This document shows, piece by piece, positions 1 through 9,961 of a stretch of DNA of 64,000 nucleotides. Position 1 is the stretch's first letter; each line of letters starts with the position of its first letter. The notes below the pieces were generated by a model. That model was not told the origin of the DNA. It saw only the letters and a list, made by a program, of their open reading frames with translations, and ran no database searches. The translations under genes and the position numbers were made by a program. Location: contig NZ_CP013481.2 of NCBI RefSeq assembly GCF_001465595.2, positions 4,712,001 through 4,776,000 on the forward strand, in the 5' to 3' direction. Origin of the DNA: Pandoraea apista. Lineage in GTDB: Bacteria; Pseudomonadota; Gammaproteobacteria; Burkholderiales; Burkholderiaceae.

Positions 1-734
1 TTCGCGCCGGTCTCGTAGATGTAGTTCGCAATCGGGGTCGAACCGACAAAGCTGATCGCCTTGACGTCTGGATGCGTGAGCAGTGCATCGACCACGACCT
101 TGTCGCCCTGCACCACGTTGAAAATGCCATCCGGCAGGCCAGCCTGCTTGAGCAGGTCGGCCATGAAGAGCGAGGCCGACGGATCGCGCTCGCTGGGCTT
201 CAGGACGAAGGCGTTGCCTGCGGCAATCGCCACCGGGAACATCCAGCAAGGCACCATGCACGGGAAATTGAACGGCGTAATGCCGGCCACCACGCCAAGT
301 GCCTGACGCGTGGTCCAGTTATCGATCCCGGTCGACACCTGCTCCGTGTAGTCGCCTTTGAGCAGTTGCGGCATGCCGCAGGCGAATTCGATCACGTCGA
401 TACCGCGCGAGACTTCCCCCTGCGCGTCCGTGAACACCTTGCCGTGTTCGGCGGTAATGATCGCGGCAAGTTCGTCGCGATGCTGGTTCATCAATTCCAG
501 AAACTTCAGCATGACGCGCGCACGGCGAATGGGCGGCGTGTTGCTCCATGCCGGGAACGCCGCCTTGGCGCTTGCCACTGCCGCCTCGACGTCGGACACG
601 TCGCCCAGCACCAGTCGACGCGCGCTGGCACCCGTGGCCGGGTTGAAGACCGGCTGAGTCCGCTCGCTGTTCCCCTTCACGCGCTGGCCCTGAATGTAGT
701 GAACCACGTCGGCGGTATCGTTGAACGCTTGCAT
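1..734 (-). CDS. mmsA: CoA-acylating methylmalonate-semialdehyde dehydrogenase, N-terminal part
   Basis: Partial gene running off the left edge; 244 residues from the start are visible. It would oxidise methylmalonate semialdehyde (and malonate semialdehyde) to propionyl-CoA or acetyl-CoA in valine, inositol or beta-alanine breakdown. The protein has the aldehyde-dehydrogenase Rossmann half, with [16 protein letters not shown] and [11 protein letters not shown] as in MmsA and the NAD-site segment [18 protein letters not shown] at the truncation. The catalytic cysteine lies outside the window. The ATG is preceded by AGGAG at a good distance. A LysR gene is divergent and may regulate it (inference). 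Confidence 0.9.
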   Translation of the reverse strand, partial: MQAFNDTADVVHYIQGQRVKGNSERTQPVFNPATGASARRLVLGDVSDVEAAVASAKAAFPAWSNTPPIRRARVMLKFLELMNQHRDELAAIITAEHGKVFTDAQGEVSRGIDVIEFACGMPQLLKGDYTEQVSTGIDNWTTRQALGVVAGITPFNFPCMVPCWMFPVAIAAGNAFVLKPSERDPSASLFMADLLKQAGLPDGIFNVVQGDKVVVDALLTHPDVKAISFVGSTPIANYIYETGA

Positions 735-825
735 TTCGACTCCTGATGAATTGATGAACGATGCCAGCAGTGTATGAATCGCCGGGGGCCACGCATAGGC
801 GCTATCATTGAACTCATTGTTTTCA

Positions 826-1785
826 ATGTCGAACAATCAACTGATGGAACCGGAAAAAATCGAGGGCCTCTGGACACACCTTCATTGGCTGACGGTGCTG
901 GCTGAACAAGGCAGCTTTACGGCCGCCGCGGCCCGGTTGGGCGTGAGCAAGGCGGCAATGAGTCAGCGCATTGCCGAACTGGAGCGTGCCGCAGGCGTGT
1001 CGCTTGTGCAGCGCACCACGCGCAGTGTTCGCTTTACGGAAGCGGGGCAACAGCTTGTCGACGACACGCGTGGCCAGTACGAGCGTATCGCGACCAGTTT
1101 TTCGAACGTGCGAGATCAGGCCGGCGTGGCGAGAGGCTTGATTCGTGTCACGGCCCCCGTTGCGCTCGGGCGCCAGCAGGTCATTCCGAAGTTGTCGCAG
1201 TTCGTGCGTGAGCATCCGGAAGTCCGGGTGCAACTCGACCTGTCCGACCGACTGAGTTCGATTGCGACGGAGGGCTTCGATCTCGCCATCCGGCACAGCA
1301 CGAACGCTCCCGAGACTCACGTGGCCTGGAAACTCTGCGATACGCGCTCGTTCATTGTCGCCACGCGCGCCTATTTGAGGCGACGCGGCACACCCACGAC
1401 GCCCGCGGACCTGACAGCGCACGATTGCCTTTCCTACCCGCGCGCGCAAACGGCGAACACCTGGTCGTTCGAACCCAGCACCGGGCGCAGATCTGCCGGA
1501 GGGCCGGTGACGATCAACGTCAGTGGCCCTGTGGCGGCGAACAATAGCGAAGCCCTGCGCGACGCTGCGCTGGACGATCTGGGTATTGCGCTGCTGCCCG
1601 ATTTCACGGCACAGGCGGCCGTTGGCACAGGCAAGCTGGTGGTGCTGTTGCCCGAATGGCGGCCGGTCGGTGCATTCGCCGAGCGAATCTATGTGGTGCG
1701 CCCGTACGCGTCGCATGTGCCGCGGGCTGTCAAACTGTTTGTCGATTACTTGCGCGGCGCGTTTGCCGACGGGTTTCCCTGTTGA
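826..1785 (+). CDS. LysR-family transcriptional regulator
   Basis: A DNA-binding regulator with an N-terminal winged HTH ([25 protein letters not shown], given here in pieces: [11 protein letters not shown] then [10 protein letters not shown]) and a LysR substrate-binding domain of the CrgA/PA2206-like type that recognises a small ligand. Three starts are possible: TTG at 808, ATG at 826 and ATG at 844. None has a clear ribosome-binding site, and I chose 826. It is divergent from the methylmalonate-semialdehyde dehydrogenase gene, so control of that gene is plausible. The inducer cannot be told from the sequence. Confidence 0.88.
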   Translation: MSNNQLMEPEKIEGLWTHLHWLTVLAEQGSFTAAAARLGVSKAAMSQRIAELERAAGVSLVQRTTRSVRFTEAGQQLVDDTRGQYERIATSFSNVRDQAGVARGLIRVTAPVALGRQQVIPKLSQFVREHPEVRVQLDLSDRLSSIATEGFDLAIRHSTNAPETHVAWKLCDTRSFIVATRAYLRRRGTPTTPADLTAHDCLSYPRAQTANTWSFEPSTGRRSAGGPVTINVSGPVAANNSEALRDAALDDLGIALLPDFTAQAAVGTGKLVVLLPEWRPVGAFAERIYVVRPYASHVPRAVKLFVDYLRGAFADGFPC

Positions 1786-1895
1786 GTGCCCAGGGCATCT
1801 GCGACGCACACGAGTGCAGAGTCGAACGAGTGGACAATGGCTTCGGTGGCATACTGACGGCAACGTTCGGCGTAGTCATCACGCAAGGCATTGGC

Positions 1896-2534
1896 ATGTC
1901 CATCAAACTCTCTTCTCACGATCTCCGGCAAATCAGTGCCGGCACATTGCTGCACTACAACACGAACGCCGACGATTTCCGCGAAGGCACCCGGGATCAT
2001 GACGTCACGCAGAACATCGCTGCGTTGTTGCGGCATATCGAAGGCGAGCCGCCCTTCACGATTCTCGACTTCGGGTGCGGCCCGGGCAGAGACCTCAAGG
2101 CATTCACAGCACAAGGCCATCGCGCGATCGGTCTCGATGGTGCCGCGCGTTTTGTCGCCATGGCCCGCGACGAAACCGGCTGCGAGGTCTGGCATCAGGA
2201 CTTTCTGCAACTCGATTTGCCGGACGCACGCTTCGACGGCATTTTCGCCAATGCCGTGCTGTTTCACGTTCCAGGTCAGGATCTGCCGCGTGTACTGCGG
2301 CAATTGCACGCGACGCTCAAACCCGGTGGCGTGCTCTTCAGTTCCAACCCGCGCGGGTCAAATCAGGAAGGCTGGCATCACGGACGGTACGGCACTTTCC
2401 ACGATCTCGAATCGTGGCGCAGGTATATGACGGATGCCGGCTTCGTCGAACTCGAACACTACTACCGCCCAGACGGCTTGCCGCGCGAGCAGCAGCCCTG
2501 GCTCGCGAGCGTGTGGCGCAAGCCAGCCGTCTGA
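1896..2534 (+). CDS. Class I SAM-dependent methyltransferase
   Basis: A 212-residue methyltransferase. Motif I is ILDFGCGPGRD near residues 56-66, followed by an acidic residue in IGLDGA, and motif IV lies around FDGIFANAVLFHV, which is typical of Methyltransf_11/25 small-molecule methyltransferases. The reading frame is open from 1656, but the fold only needs the ATG at 1896 (MSIKLSSHD). The substrate is unknown. It stands alone between a LysR gene and an unrecognised gene, with 110 bp upstream of the LysR stop. Related proteins are often annotated as tellurite-resistance or UbiE-like, but nothing here supports either role. Confidence 0.85.
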   Translation: MSIKLSSHDLRQISAGTLLHYNTNADDFREGTRDHDVTQNIAALLRHIEGEPPFTILDFGCGPGRDLKAFTAQGHRAIGLDGAARFVAMARDETGCEVWHQDFLQLDLPDARFDGIFANAVLFHVPGQDLPRVLRQLHATLKPGGVLFSSNPRGSNQEGWHHGRYGTFHDLESWRRYMTDAGFVELEHYYRPDGLPREQQPWLASVWRKPAV

Positions 2535-2611
2535 AGTGCTGGCGGGATTTGCCGCCATGCCTACCCGAACAGGTGCCCCGTCGACGGATACGGGGGGCCT
2601 TGGAGATTTGA

Positions 2612-3415
2612 ATGGCTACTCAAGATGCGCTGCACCCGCTACGTCCCTTCCTGAAGAATTGGGTTTGGGAGCACGGGCGAATCGGTACCCGTTATCTGGA
2701 CTGCATCGACGGAGAAGTCAAATTCGACGAAGGCAAGAAGTCTCACTTTGCGGCCGAAGCGTATCTATATGTGCCGCTGGGTGAAAACGCTATCGATGAT
2801 CCGTCGGCGGACGGCCCGGCGATTCAGGAGGCGGGGCTTGCGCGATTTTTGAAGGCAGCGCAATTGGGTAAGCCAGAGGAAGCGGGCTCGGTCGCCGAGG
2901 TTCAGCGCGCAGTCTCCGACTGTGTGGATCTCGCGCTCTTCAGCGCCTATCAGGGCGCAGCCCGCGAGGCGCATGCCCGCTATTCGCAAGAGCCCATGTT
3001 CGAGGATGAAATTCGCGCGGCGGTCGTAGACGATATCCGTCGCGTTTATGTCGGCATGCGAGCGCAACTGGCGCTATACGACTTCAGCGTGCTCTACGGA
3101 TTGCCCGCACCGTTGCTTATTGGCGACGCGCCCTTCATCGACTGGCGCGCGCTCCCCAGCCCGGCACTTCCCCTCGTCTCGCTTCCATTGGGTCCGCACT
3201 GCCTGCTCGTCGGTGCGCCCTCCGGGAGAAAGAGCAAAGTCGGGCCGGTCGTCTGGAAGGCAGCCGCCGCAATGGGTCCGCTGAAGGACCACAACCGCCA
3301 TATGGTGGAACAAGCCCGTTTGTGGCTAGTCGCCACCAACGACGAGGCACTGGTGGCCGTGCAAAGCCGCTTTGCCAAGCCGGAGAACGAGAAGCCCGAC
3401 ACGACGAAGCCCTGA
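2612..3415 (+). CDS. Uncharacterised protein
   Basis: I do not recognise this 267-residue protein. It has no signal peptide and no membrane segment. It is mixed alpha/beta with several tryptophans near the N-terminus (LKNWVWEHG), a central helical part (SVAEVQRAVSDCVDLALF), and a proline-rich loop before GPHCLLVGAPSGRKSK. The arrangement vaguely recalls DUF4238-type proteins, where an N-terminal segment precedes a hydrophobic LYG.PAPLLIGDAPF-like strand, but I cannot establish that. Codon use resembles its neighbours, so it is probably a real gene. It is 77 bp downstream of the methyltransferase gene in the same direction. Confidence 0.7.
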   Translation: MATQDALHPLRPFLKNWVWEHGRIGTRYLDCIDGEVKFDEGKKSHFAAEAYLYVPLGENAIDDPSADGPAIQEAGLARFLKAAQLGKPEEAGSVAEVQRAVSDCVDLALFSAYQGAAREAHARYSQEPMFEDEIRAAVVDDIRRVYVGMRAQLALYDFSVLYGLPAPLLIGDAPFIDWRALPSPALPLVSLPLGPHCLLVGAPSGRKSKVGPVVWKAAAAMGPLKDHNRHMVEQARLWLVATNDEALVAVQSRFAKPENEKPDTTKP

Positions 3416-3515
3416 TTGCCCCAAGGCCCGCGCATTCCGTTTGCCGACACGGCGGGCACGGCCAGTTGTCTGCGCTCTGGGTCGCTAGGTCGCTGGGTCG
3501 GCATGCCGCTTCCGC

Positions 3516-5723
3516 TTATGCGCTGTTCAGTTGCAAACCGCTCCAGTGGCCGCTCCGTCCGATAGCGAATGTCTCGCTGAACGTGTGCGCGGGCATAGGC
3601 ACGCCGAAAAGATAGCCTTGTCCTTCGTCACACCCCAGTTGCCGCAGGTTGTCTCTCTGTTGCGTCGTCTCGACACCTTCGGCAATCGTTTGCAAGTCGA
3701 AACTCCGCGTCATGTCCACCAGCGCACGCACGACCGATGCGTCGCGTGTCGATTCCATCATTCCCTGAACGAAGGAACGATCGATCTTGATACGGCTCAG
3801 CGGGTAGCGCCGCAGCAGACTGATCGATGCATAGCCGGTGCCGAAATCGTCAAACGCGATCCCGACGCCGTAATCGCGCAATCGTTGCAGTGCGTCGAGG
3901 ACAACGTCGTCGTCCAGCACGATGCTCTCGGTCACTTCCAACTCGAGTGCCTCCGGTGGCAAGCCGTGCCGATCGAGTACCGCGATGACCTCATCGACAA
4001 TGCTCCCGATACGGAACTGCAAGCCGAACAGATTGACCCCCATCCGGAAAGACGGTGCACCATTGCGACGCCAGAATGCGGCCTGTGCGCAAGACTCGTC
4101 GAGCACCCATGCGCCGACTGCCGCAGCGAGCGGCCCGCGTTCGAGCGCAGGCAGAAACGCCGCCGGAGACAATAGCCCGCGTTTCGGATGCCGCCACCGG
4201 ATCAACGCTTCTGCGCCCGTCAGAGACCCGTCGGAGAAATCCACCTGGGGTTGATAGAACAACACGAACTCGCCGTCGCTGACGGCACGATGCAATTCGA
4301 TGTTGTACACGCGGCGTGTCACCGCCTCCATGCGCAGTTCGTCCACGAAGACAAACGCCTGTCCCGATCCGTGATGTTTGGCTCGCGATAGCGCGAGGTC
4401 GGCGTCGCTGATGAGACTCAGCGCTTCCTGTGCGTGCTGCGGCGTAACGGCAATGCCAGCGCACGCGGTCACTCGCACCTCGAAACCGTCGACGATCATC
4501 GGCTCGGCAATAACCGCTGCGGCCGCTTCGGCGAAGCGGCGGGCGTCCACGGTGTTCGTCACGCCGGGCAGCAGTAGCGCGAACTCGTCGGCGCCGATGC
4601 GGGCAACGGTATCGCCCGGCCGCGCGAGCCCCACGAGGCGCCGGGCGACTTCGCAAAGCATGCCGTCGCCGACAATATGGCCCAGCGTGTCGTTGACGTC
4701 CTTGAAACCGTCGAGATCGAGGATCACGACGGCCGCGCCCGTTGAATCGACCGACATGACTTCGGCGTCGCGGTAAAAGCTCGCGCGGTTAGCTACGCCC
4801 GTCAGGGTGTCGGCGTCGGCAAGCCGCTTCAGTGCGTGCATATCGCTGCGCAAGGTGCTCAGGTCATGTGCGTGCGCGTTGAATGTCAGCGCACCGTTTT
4901 CACGCCAGCAAAAAAGCGAAAGGCTCAGCGGAAATTCCGTGCCGTCTTTGCGCAATCCGTACACCTCGGACGGCATGGTCATCGCGTCGACAGACCCCGC
5001 CGCCACCGCTTGGGCGATCTGATCGCGAAGCAAAGACCGGTCACACTCAGGAACGAGGGTTTCCATCTCCCGGCCGGCCCCTTCGGTAACGTCATATCCG
5101 TAGAGCATGGCCGCAGCGAGATTCCAGTCGAGGATCCTGCCGCAATCGTCAAAGCGAATCATCGCCGTCGGCGACTGTCGCTCAGGTTCGTCGAACGTAC
5201 GCCGGTCACGCTCGATGAACAATTCGACGCGTCGTAACTCCAGCCTGTCTGACGCCATCTTCGCAAGCTCGCGCAAGCGCTCGCGATCGATATCCGAAAA
5301 ATGGTGGTTTGGCTTCTTGTCGATTACGCACAGTGCACCTAGCGCATGGCCGTCGACCGAAAGCAGTGGCACGCCGGCATAAAAGCGCACTTGTGCGTTA
5401 CCGGTCACCAGAGGGTTGTCGTGAAACCGCTCATCGCGAGTTGCGTCGGGAACGACCATCACGCCGTCCTGCAAAATCGCGTGGGCGCAGAACGATGCGT
5501 TGCGGGTCATGTCGACATCGCCCCCCGAGAAACCGGTAACGGCGGCGAAGAACACATGATCGTCTCCGACCATGTTGACGGCAGCCACCGGCACATCGAA
5601 CATGTGCGCCGCCAGTCGCACGACGGTGTCGAGGCTTGGCAGGGGCCGATCACTACCCAATCCGTAATCGGCCAACGCGGCAAGCCGTTCGGTTTCCATC
5701 GGCAATACAGGGGGACACTTCAT
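3516..5723 (-). CDS. GAF-PAS-GGDEF-EAL c-di-GMP signalling protein with GADEF variant
   Basis: A 735-residue cytosolic protein that should make and/or degrade cyclic di-GMP. The order is GAF (about 15-165, with the FCAHAI and GALCVIDKKP features of GAF sensors), PAS (about 180-295), GGDEF (about 300-465) and EAL (about 475-725). The GGDEF signature reads GADEF at residues 377-381, with an intact RxxD inhibitory site (RPGD, 368-371). The EAL domain keeps EAL (505-507), N564, DD (625-626), K646, E682 and Q702, so phosphodiesterase activity looks likely while cyclase activity is uncertain. The start is ATG with GGAGA upstream. There are no transmembrane segments. Confidence 0.93.
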   Translation of the reverse strand: MKCPPVLPMETERLAALADYGLGSDRPLPSLDTVVRLAAHMFDVPVAAVNMVGDDHVFFAAVTGFSGGDVDMTRNASFCAHAILQDGVMVVPDATRDERFHDNPLVTGNAQVRFYAGVPLLSVDGHALGALCVIDKKPNHHFSDIDRERLRELAKMASDRLELRRVELFIERDRRTFDEPERQSPTAMIRFDDCGRILDWNLAAAMLYGYDVTEGAGREMETLVPECDRSLLRDQIAQAVAAGSVDAMTMPSEVYGLRKDGTEFPLSLSLFCWRENGALTFNAHAHDLSTLRSDMHALKRLADADTLTGVANRASFYRDAEVMSVDSTGAAVVILDLDGFKDVNDTLGHIVGDGMLCEVARRLVGLARPGDTVARIGADEFALLLPGVTNTVDARRFAEAAAAVIAEPMIVDGFEVRVTACAGIAVTPQHAQEALSLISDADLALSRAKHHGSGQAFVFVDELRMEAVTRRVYNIELHRAVSDGEFVLFYQPQVDFSDGSLTGAEALIRWRHPKRGLLSPAAFLPALERGPLAAAVGAWVLDESCAQAAFWRRNGAPSFRMGVNLFGLQFRIGSIVDEVIAVLDRHGLPPEALELEVTESIVLDDDVVLDALQRLRDYGVGIAFDDFGTGYASISLLRRYPLSRIKIDRSFVQGMMESTRDASVVRALVDMTRSFDLQTIAEGVETTQQRDNLRQLGCDEGQGYLFGVPMPAHTFSETFAIGRSGHWSGLQLNSA

Positions 5724-6288
5724 CAGTGGTCTCCTCGCCTGAAAGCGGTTTCACGGAGATCGTTCCAGAAGCAACGATTTTGCCATTCAAAGCGGGAAGG
5801 AAACAGACCGGAACTTTCGGCATGCCATCGACAATCCCCTGCCCGATTTTCAAACCACGAAGTCAATCCGACGACAATGAACATCCCCGATCGTCCGGAT
5901 AACGCGGTTCCGATTTTTCGGATTATAAGCGGAAGACTCCCGTTTTTTCTCTCTACCGTTCGTCGTACGAACTGTATTCCGATTTCGTCCCGTGCGTCGA
6001 CACGTTCGCTTCGCGTCTCATCATTTCACACGGCCGTTTGAAGTCTCGTTTTACGTTCGGATAACGGACGCAGCGCGGCGGAACAAGCGCACCGCCGTCT
6101 ATCTGGAAATCGCGGACGTTACCCGTTGGATTGCCCTGTAAGACACCCGTGGCGGCAAGGCCGGTGCCTCGCGCGCCCCGAAAGACGCTCGAACTGCTTC
6201 GCTTCGCAAGTGGCGAATCTGTATCTGTTACCCCCCCGGACTCGCTACTAAAATGGAGCCGTCTCCTAACCACCGATTCAGGCTCCCC
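5724..6288. other. 565-bp gene-free divergent intergenic region
   Basis: This region separates the divergent GGDEF-EAL and glutathione S-transferase genes. It is clearly lower in GC than the flanks between about 5,750 and 6,060. No ORF has a family resemblance, and I see no tRNA or terminator. The only structure is a small palindrome, GTTCGT-cgt-ACGAAC, at 5958-5972 inside an AT-rich stretch. It presumably holds the two promoters. Confidence 0.6.
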
Positions 6289-6918
6289 ATGCTAAACATC
6301 CTCGGCAGACCGACATCCATCAATGTTCGCAAGGTGTTGTGGTTGTGTCACGAACTCGACATCCCGTTCGTCAATACCCCCTGGGGAGACGGCGATGCGT
6401 CGCGCGCGCTCGACGCGCCGGCGTTCGTTGCGCTCAATCCCAACAAGATGGTGCCGGTGATCGACGACGACGGCTTCGTCATGTGGGAGTCCAACAGCAT
6501 CCTTCGCTACCTCGCCGCCACGCGCGAACGCGCCGACCTGTATCCCGTTGCGCCGCGCGAGCGTGCCCGCGTTGACCAATGGATCGACTGGCAAGCGTCG
6601 GATCTGAATCCGGCCTGGGTGTACCCGTTCAAATCGCTCGTTCGCAACGCCCCGGGCTACGACGATGCCCGCATGGTGGCCAACAGCGTTGCACGATGGA
6701 AAGAACTGATGGGCGTGCTCGATCAGCAATTGCAGTCGACACAGGCGTTTATCTGCGGCAAGACGTTCACACTCGCAGACATCGCCGTCGGTCTGGCCGT
6801 CCATCGCTGGTTCGCCACACCGATCGAGCGGCCTCCGCTCGACGCGGTCGCTGCATATTACGAACGCCTGTCGCAAAACGAAGGCTTTCGCCGCTACGGA
6901 CGCAACGGCACCCCCTGA
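6289..6918 (+). CDS. Glutathione S-transferase family protein
   Basis: A 209-residue glutathione S-transferase for conjugation or thiol transfer to small molecules. The N-terminal thioredoxin-like domain begins MLNILGRPTSINVRKV (the Ser in the S-x-N-V-R segment is the likely active-site residue). It contains the cis-proline glutathione-binding motif NKMVPVIDDDG followed by WESNSILRYL. The helical C-terminal domain has the FTLADIAVG N-capping motif. The frame is open from 6253, but the conserved start is the ATG at 6289. The substrate is unknown. Confidence 0.92.
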   Translation: MLNILGRPTSINVRKVLWLCHELDIPFVNTPWGDGDASRALDAPAFVALNPNKMVPVIDDDGFVMWESNSILRYLAATRERADLYPVAPRERARVDQWIDWQASDLNPAWVYPFKSLVRNAPGYDDARMVANSVARWKELMGVLDQQLQSTQAFICGKTFTLADIAVGLAVHRWFATPIERPPLDAVAAYYERLSQNEGFRRYGRNGTP

Positions 6919-6992
6919 CGGCGTTTGCAGCGATCCGTCACCAAAGCCGGCCGCTCCCCCGGCGGCCGGATGCCGCTCGCCGGGACACCTGC

Positions 6993-8528
6993 CTACTCCG
7001 CCGCCAGCGTCTCGCGCAACACCTCGGCCAGCGCAATAATGCCCGCCTCGATATGCTCAAGCCGTATCGAGGAAAAACCCAGCCGGAACATGTTGCGCGG
7101 CGGCGCATCGCCCATGAAGAACACGTCGCCCGGCTCGATCAGAATGCCGCGCGATTTCGCCCGCGCCGCCAGCACGTTGGCGTTCAGATTCTCCGGCCCC
7201 TGCACCCAGCAAGACGCCCCGCCCTTCACCTGCACGAACGACACTTCCGGCATATGCGTGGCGAGCGCCGCACTCAGCACTTCGGCGCGGTTGGCGTAGG
7301 TATCCGCCAGACGGCGCAGCAAAGCGTCGTGATGACCCAGCGCCAGAAACATCGAGAACGAGCGTTGAATGAATGCCGACGGATGGCGAATCATCAATCG
7401 CCGCAGCGCACGCAACTCGGCCACTAACGCCGCAGGCGCGACGATATATCCCAACCGCAGTCCCGGCGCAAACGACTTTGACAAGCTCCCGATATAGATC
7501 ACCCGGTCGCTGCGATCCAGACTCTTGAGCGCCGGAATCGGGATGTCCGAATAGCTGTTCTCGCTCTCGTAATCGTCCTCGATGAGCACGAAGTCCTCGG
7601 CCTCGGCACGCCGTAGCAACGCTTCGCGATGGGCGAGCGGCATGGTCGTCGTCGTCGGGCACTGATGCGATGGCGTGACGTACACGTAGTCGCATTGCGA
7701 CAGGCGGTCGTCAACCGGCACCCCGTGCTCGTCGACGGGCAAGCCGACCAGCTTGGGCGTGCGTATCGCGAAGATGTTGCGCGCGTCGGGATAGCCGGGA
7801 TCTTCGATGCCTACCGTGGTATGCGCCCCAACGAGTAAATCCGCCAGCAGATAGAGCGCCTGTTGCGCGCCGTTGGTCAGTACAATCTCGTCGGCGTCGG
7901 CCCACACGCCGCGTCGCGGCAACACGCGCGTTCGGATCTGTTGAATGAGCGTCTCGTCGTCGCGCGCGATCATGTCCGGCGCCCAGTCGCGAATCTCCAT
8001 GACGGTGAGCGCCTTGTGGCAGCACTCGCGCCAATCCGCCGTCGGGAACATCGTGGGATCGAACTGTCCGTAAATGAACGGGTACTGGTACTGCTGCCAG
8101 TCGATAGGCTTCACGATGTTGCGTTGCCCCGACGGCCGCACTACGTAGCGGCCCTCCCAGTCTGGCGTCGACGGGTCAAGCGGCGCGATGGTGCCAGCCA
8201 CCGGCTCGGGCACATCGCGCACAGGGGTGCTTTGCGTTCCGACGCGCGGGGCCAGGATGTCGCCGTTGACGAAGTAACCGCGCCGTTCGCGCGCAATCAG
8301 ATACCCCTCGTCGACCAGTTGCTGGTACGCAAGTACGACCGTGTTGCGCGCCACGCCCAGCCCCTCGGCCAACTCGCGTGACGACGGCACTGCGGCGCCA
8401 CGCATCAGGCGCTCGTCCAGAATCGCCGACACCAGCATCTGGCGTATCTGGCTCTGCAATCCCATGCCAGCACGCGCCGACATCAGAAACAACTGGTTCC
8501 ACATCGCCGCAGAAATCCGGCTCGACAT
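6993..8528 (-). CDS. tauR: MocR-type (GntR HTH plus aminotransferase-fold) regulator, TauR-like
   Basis: A 511-residue regulator with an N-terminal GntR winged HTH (SRELAEGLGVARNTVVLAYQ) and a class I aminotransferase-like domain. The PLP-binding lysine is K351 in SLSKSFAPG, with an upstream PLP-site aspartate/tyrosine region. MocR proteins bind PLP adducts of their amino substrate. The member called TauR activates taurine genes in Rhodobacter (established knowledge). The gene is divergent from tauA, which supports the TauR role. The ATG at 8528 has GAGAGG upstream and was chosen over 8549. An inverted repeat at 8680-8710 is a candidate operator. Confidence 0.85.
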   Translation of the reverse strand: MSSRISAAMWNQLFLMSARAGMGLQSQIRQMLVSAILDERLMRGAAVPSSRELAEGLGVARNTVVLAYQQLVDEGYLIARERRGYFVNGDILAPRVGTQSTPVRDVPEPVAGTIAPLDPSTPDWEGRYVVRPSGQRNIVKPIDWQQYQYPFIYGQFDPTMFPTADWRECCHKALTVMEIRDWAPDMIARDDETLIQQIRTRVLPRRGVWADADEIVLTNGAQQALYLLADLLVGAHTTVGIEDPGYPDARNIFAIRTPKLVGLPVDEHGVPVDDRLSQCDYVYVTPSHQCPTTTTMPLAHREALLRRAEAEDFVLIEDDYESENSYSDIPIPALKSLDRSDRVIYIGSLSKSFAPGLRLGYIVAPAALVAELRALRRLMIRHPSAFIQRSFSMFLALGHHDALLRRLADTYANRAEVLSAALATHMPEVSFVQVKGGASCWVQGPENLNANVLAARAKSRGILIEPGDVFFMGDAPPRNMFRLGFSSIRLEHIEAGIIALAEVLRETLAAE

Positions 8529-8679
8529 CGCGCCCTCTCGTCTTGTCACTTCTAGAGCGTCAATTATTACTCATGAGACGGTTACGTTTATTCCGAATTC
8601 GGGTTTATCCGCAGTCACGGAAAATCCGGTCGAATTCCAGCATTCATGCGGTTCACAGGCCGATTCCCCGCTATCTGGA

Positions 8680-8710
8680 CCAGTTGGCATCATCAAATGC
8701 GGCCAACTGG
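8680..8710. promoter_or_regulatory. Candidate TauR operator: perfect 9-bp inverted repeat
   Basis: The arms CCAGTTGGC (8680-8688) and GCCAACTGG (8702-8710) are exact reverse complements with a 13-base spacer, so the half-sites are 22 bp, or two helical turns, apart. A CTGGAC hexamer overlaps the left arm (8675-8680) and CTGG recurs at 8707. From memory, Rhodobacter TauR uses CTGGAC-type direct repeats. The site lies between the MocR gene and tauA, 114 bp before tauA. Confidence 0.5.
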
Positions 8711-8823
8711 CTCTAACGAACAAAAATACAGGCGGCAATGATGCAGTCACTTGACGCCGATTCGTAACGCCAACTGCGTCAATCCGAGTGTTCCACCGAA
8801 AACTTTCCGATTAGAGGTGAACC

Positions 8824-9882
8824 ATGAATGGACTTCCGAACCGGCTGCGACGGGTGTTCGCTGCCACCGCGCTGGCCGCCGCCGCGCTACCCGCCGCACT
8901 GACGCTTGGATTGACGCTGCCGACCACGGCGCAGGCGCAAGAGAAAGAGGTGACGATCGCGTATCAACAGATCGTCGACCCGTGGCTGGTGGCGATTGCC
9001 AGCGGTGAGTTCGAAAAGGCCACGGGCTACAAGATTCACTGGCGTCAGTTCGAATCCGGCGCCAAGGTCGCCACGGCCCTCGCATCGGGCGACATCAAGA
9101 TTGGCGTGCTCGGCTCCAGCCCCATGGCGGCGGCCGTCTCCCAGGGGCTCGACCTGCAACTGTTCTGGATTCTCGACGACATCAACCAGGCCGAGGCGAT
9201 GGTCGTGCGCAACGCGTCGAACATCAAGACACCTGCCGACCTGAAGGGCAAGAAGATCGGCGTGCCGTTCGTCTCGACCACGCACTACCACACGATGTTT
9301 GCGCTGCAACAGTGGGGCATCAAGCCGAACGAGGTAACGGTGCTCAACATGCAGCCTAACCAGATCGTGGCGGCATGGGAGCGCGGCGACATCGATGCGG
9401 CGTATGTGTGGGACCCGGCCCTCGCGCAGATCAAGCAAAGTGGTCACGTGCTGATCACGTCAGGCGAGCTGTCGAAGCAGGGAAAACCGACATTTGACGG
9501 CATTGCCGTCGACCGCAAATGGGGCGAAGCGAACGCCGACTTCATGGCGAAGTTCGTCAAGGTGATCGCCGACGCCGATGCGGCCTATCGTCAGAATCAG
9601 GCCGCATGGTCGGCCGGATCGCCGCAGGTCAAAGCGATCGTGAAGATGATCGGCGGCAAGCCGGAAGACGTGCCCGGCGCCCTCTCCCTCTACGCCTATC
9701 CGTCGGCGCAGCAGCAGGCGTCCGGCGAATGGCTCGGCGGCGGCAAGGATAGCCGCGCGGCCAAGGCGCTCAAAGACACGGCCGAGTTCCTCAAGAGCCA
9801 GCAGAAGATCAACGCCGTCAAGGCTGACTACACGCCGTACGTCACGTCGCGGTACGTCGACGCCGCACTCAAACTGAAGTAG
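8824..9882 (+). CDS. tauA: Taurine ABC transporter periplasmic binding protein
   Basis: A 352-residue binding protein with a Sec signal peptide (hydrophobic core at residues 11-32, probable cleavage after AQA at 38). The mature part is the TauA/SsuA fold ([53 protein letters not shown]). The FESGAKV and [16 protein letters not shown] segments are typical of TauA rather than of generic sulfonate-binding proteins. The start has GAGGTGA before the ATG. It is the first gene of tauABC, divergent from the MocR regulator. It would capture taurine and related sulfonates for TauBC. Confidence 0.93.
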   Translation: MNGLPNRLRRVFAATALAAAALPAALTLGLTLPTTAQAQEKEVTIAYQQIVDPWLVAIASGEFEKATGYKIHWRQFESGAKVATALASGDIKIGVLGSSPMAAAVSQGLDLQLFWILDDINQAEAMVVRNASNIKTPADLKGKKIGVPFVSTTHYHTMFALQQWGIKPNEVTVLNMQPNQIVAAWERGDIDAAYVWDPALAQIKQSGHVLITSGELSKQGKPTFDGIAVDRKWGEANADFMAKFVKVIADADAAYRQNQAAWSAGSPQVKAIVKMIGGKPEDVPGALSLYAYPSAQQQASGEWLGGGKDSRAAKALKDTAEFLKSQQKINAVKADYTPYVTSRYVDAALKLK

Positions 9883-9961
9883 CCGCACCGGGGCGCTTGC
9901 ACCGGAACGCCTCCGGCGCCGGCGCCCTCCCCGATCACCGGATCGACAGGAGAAGGGCTTC

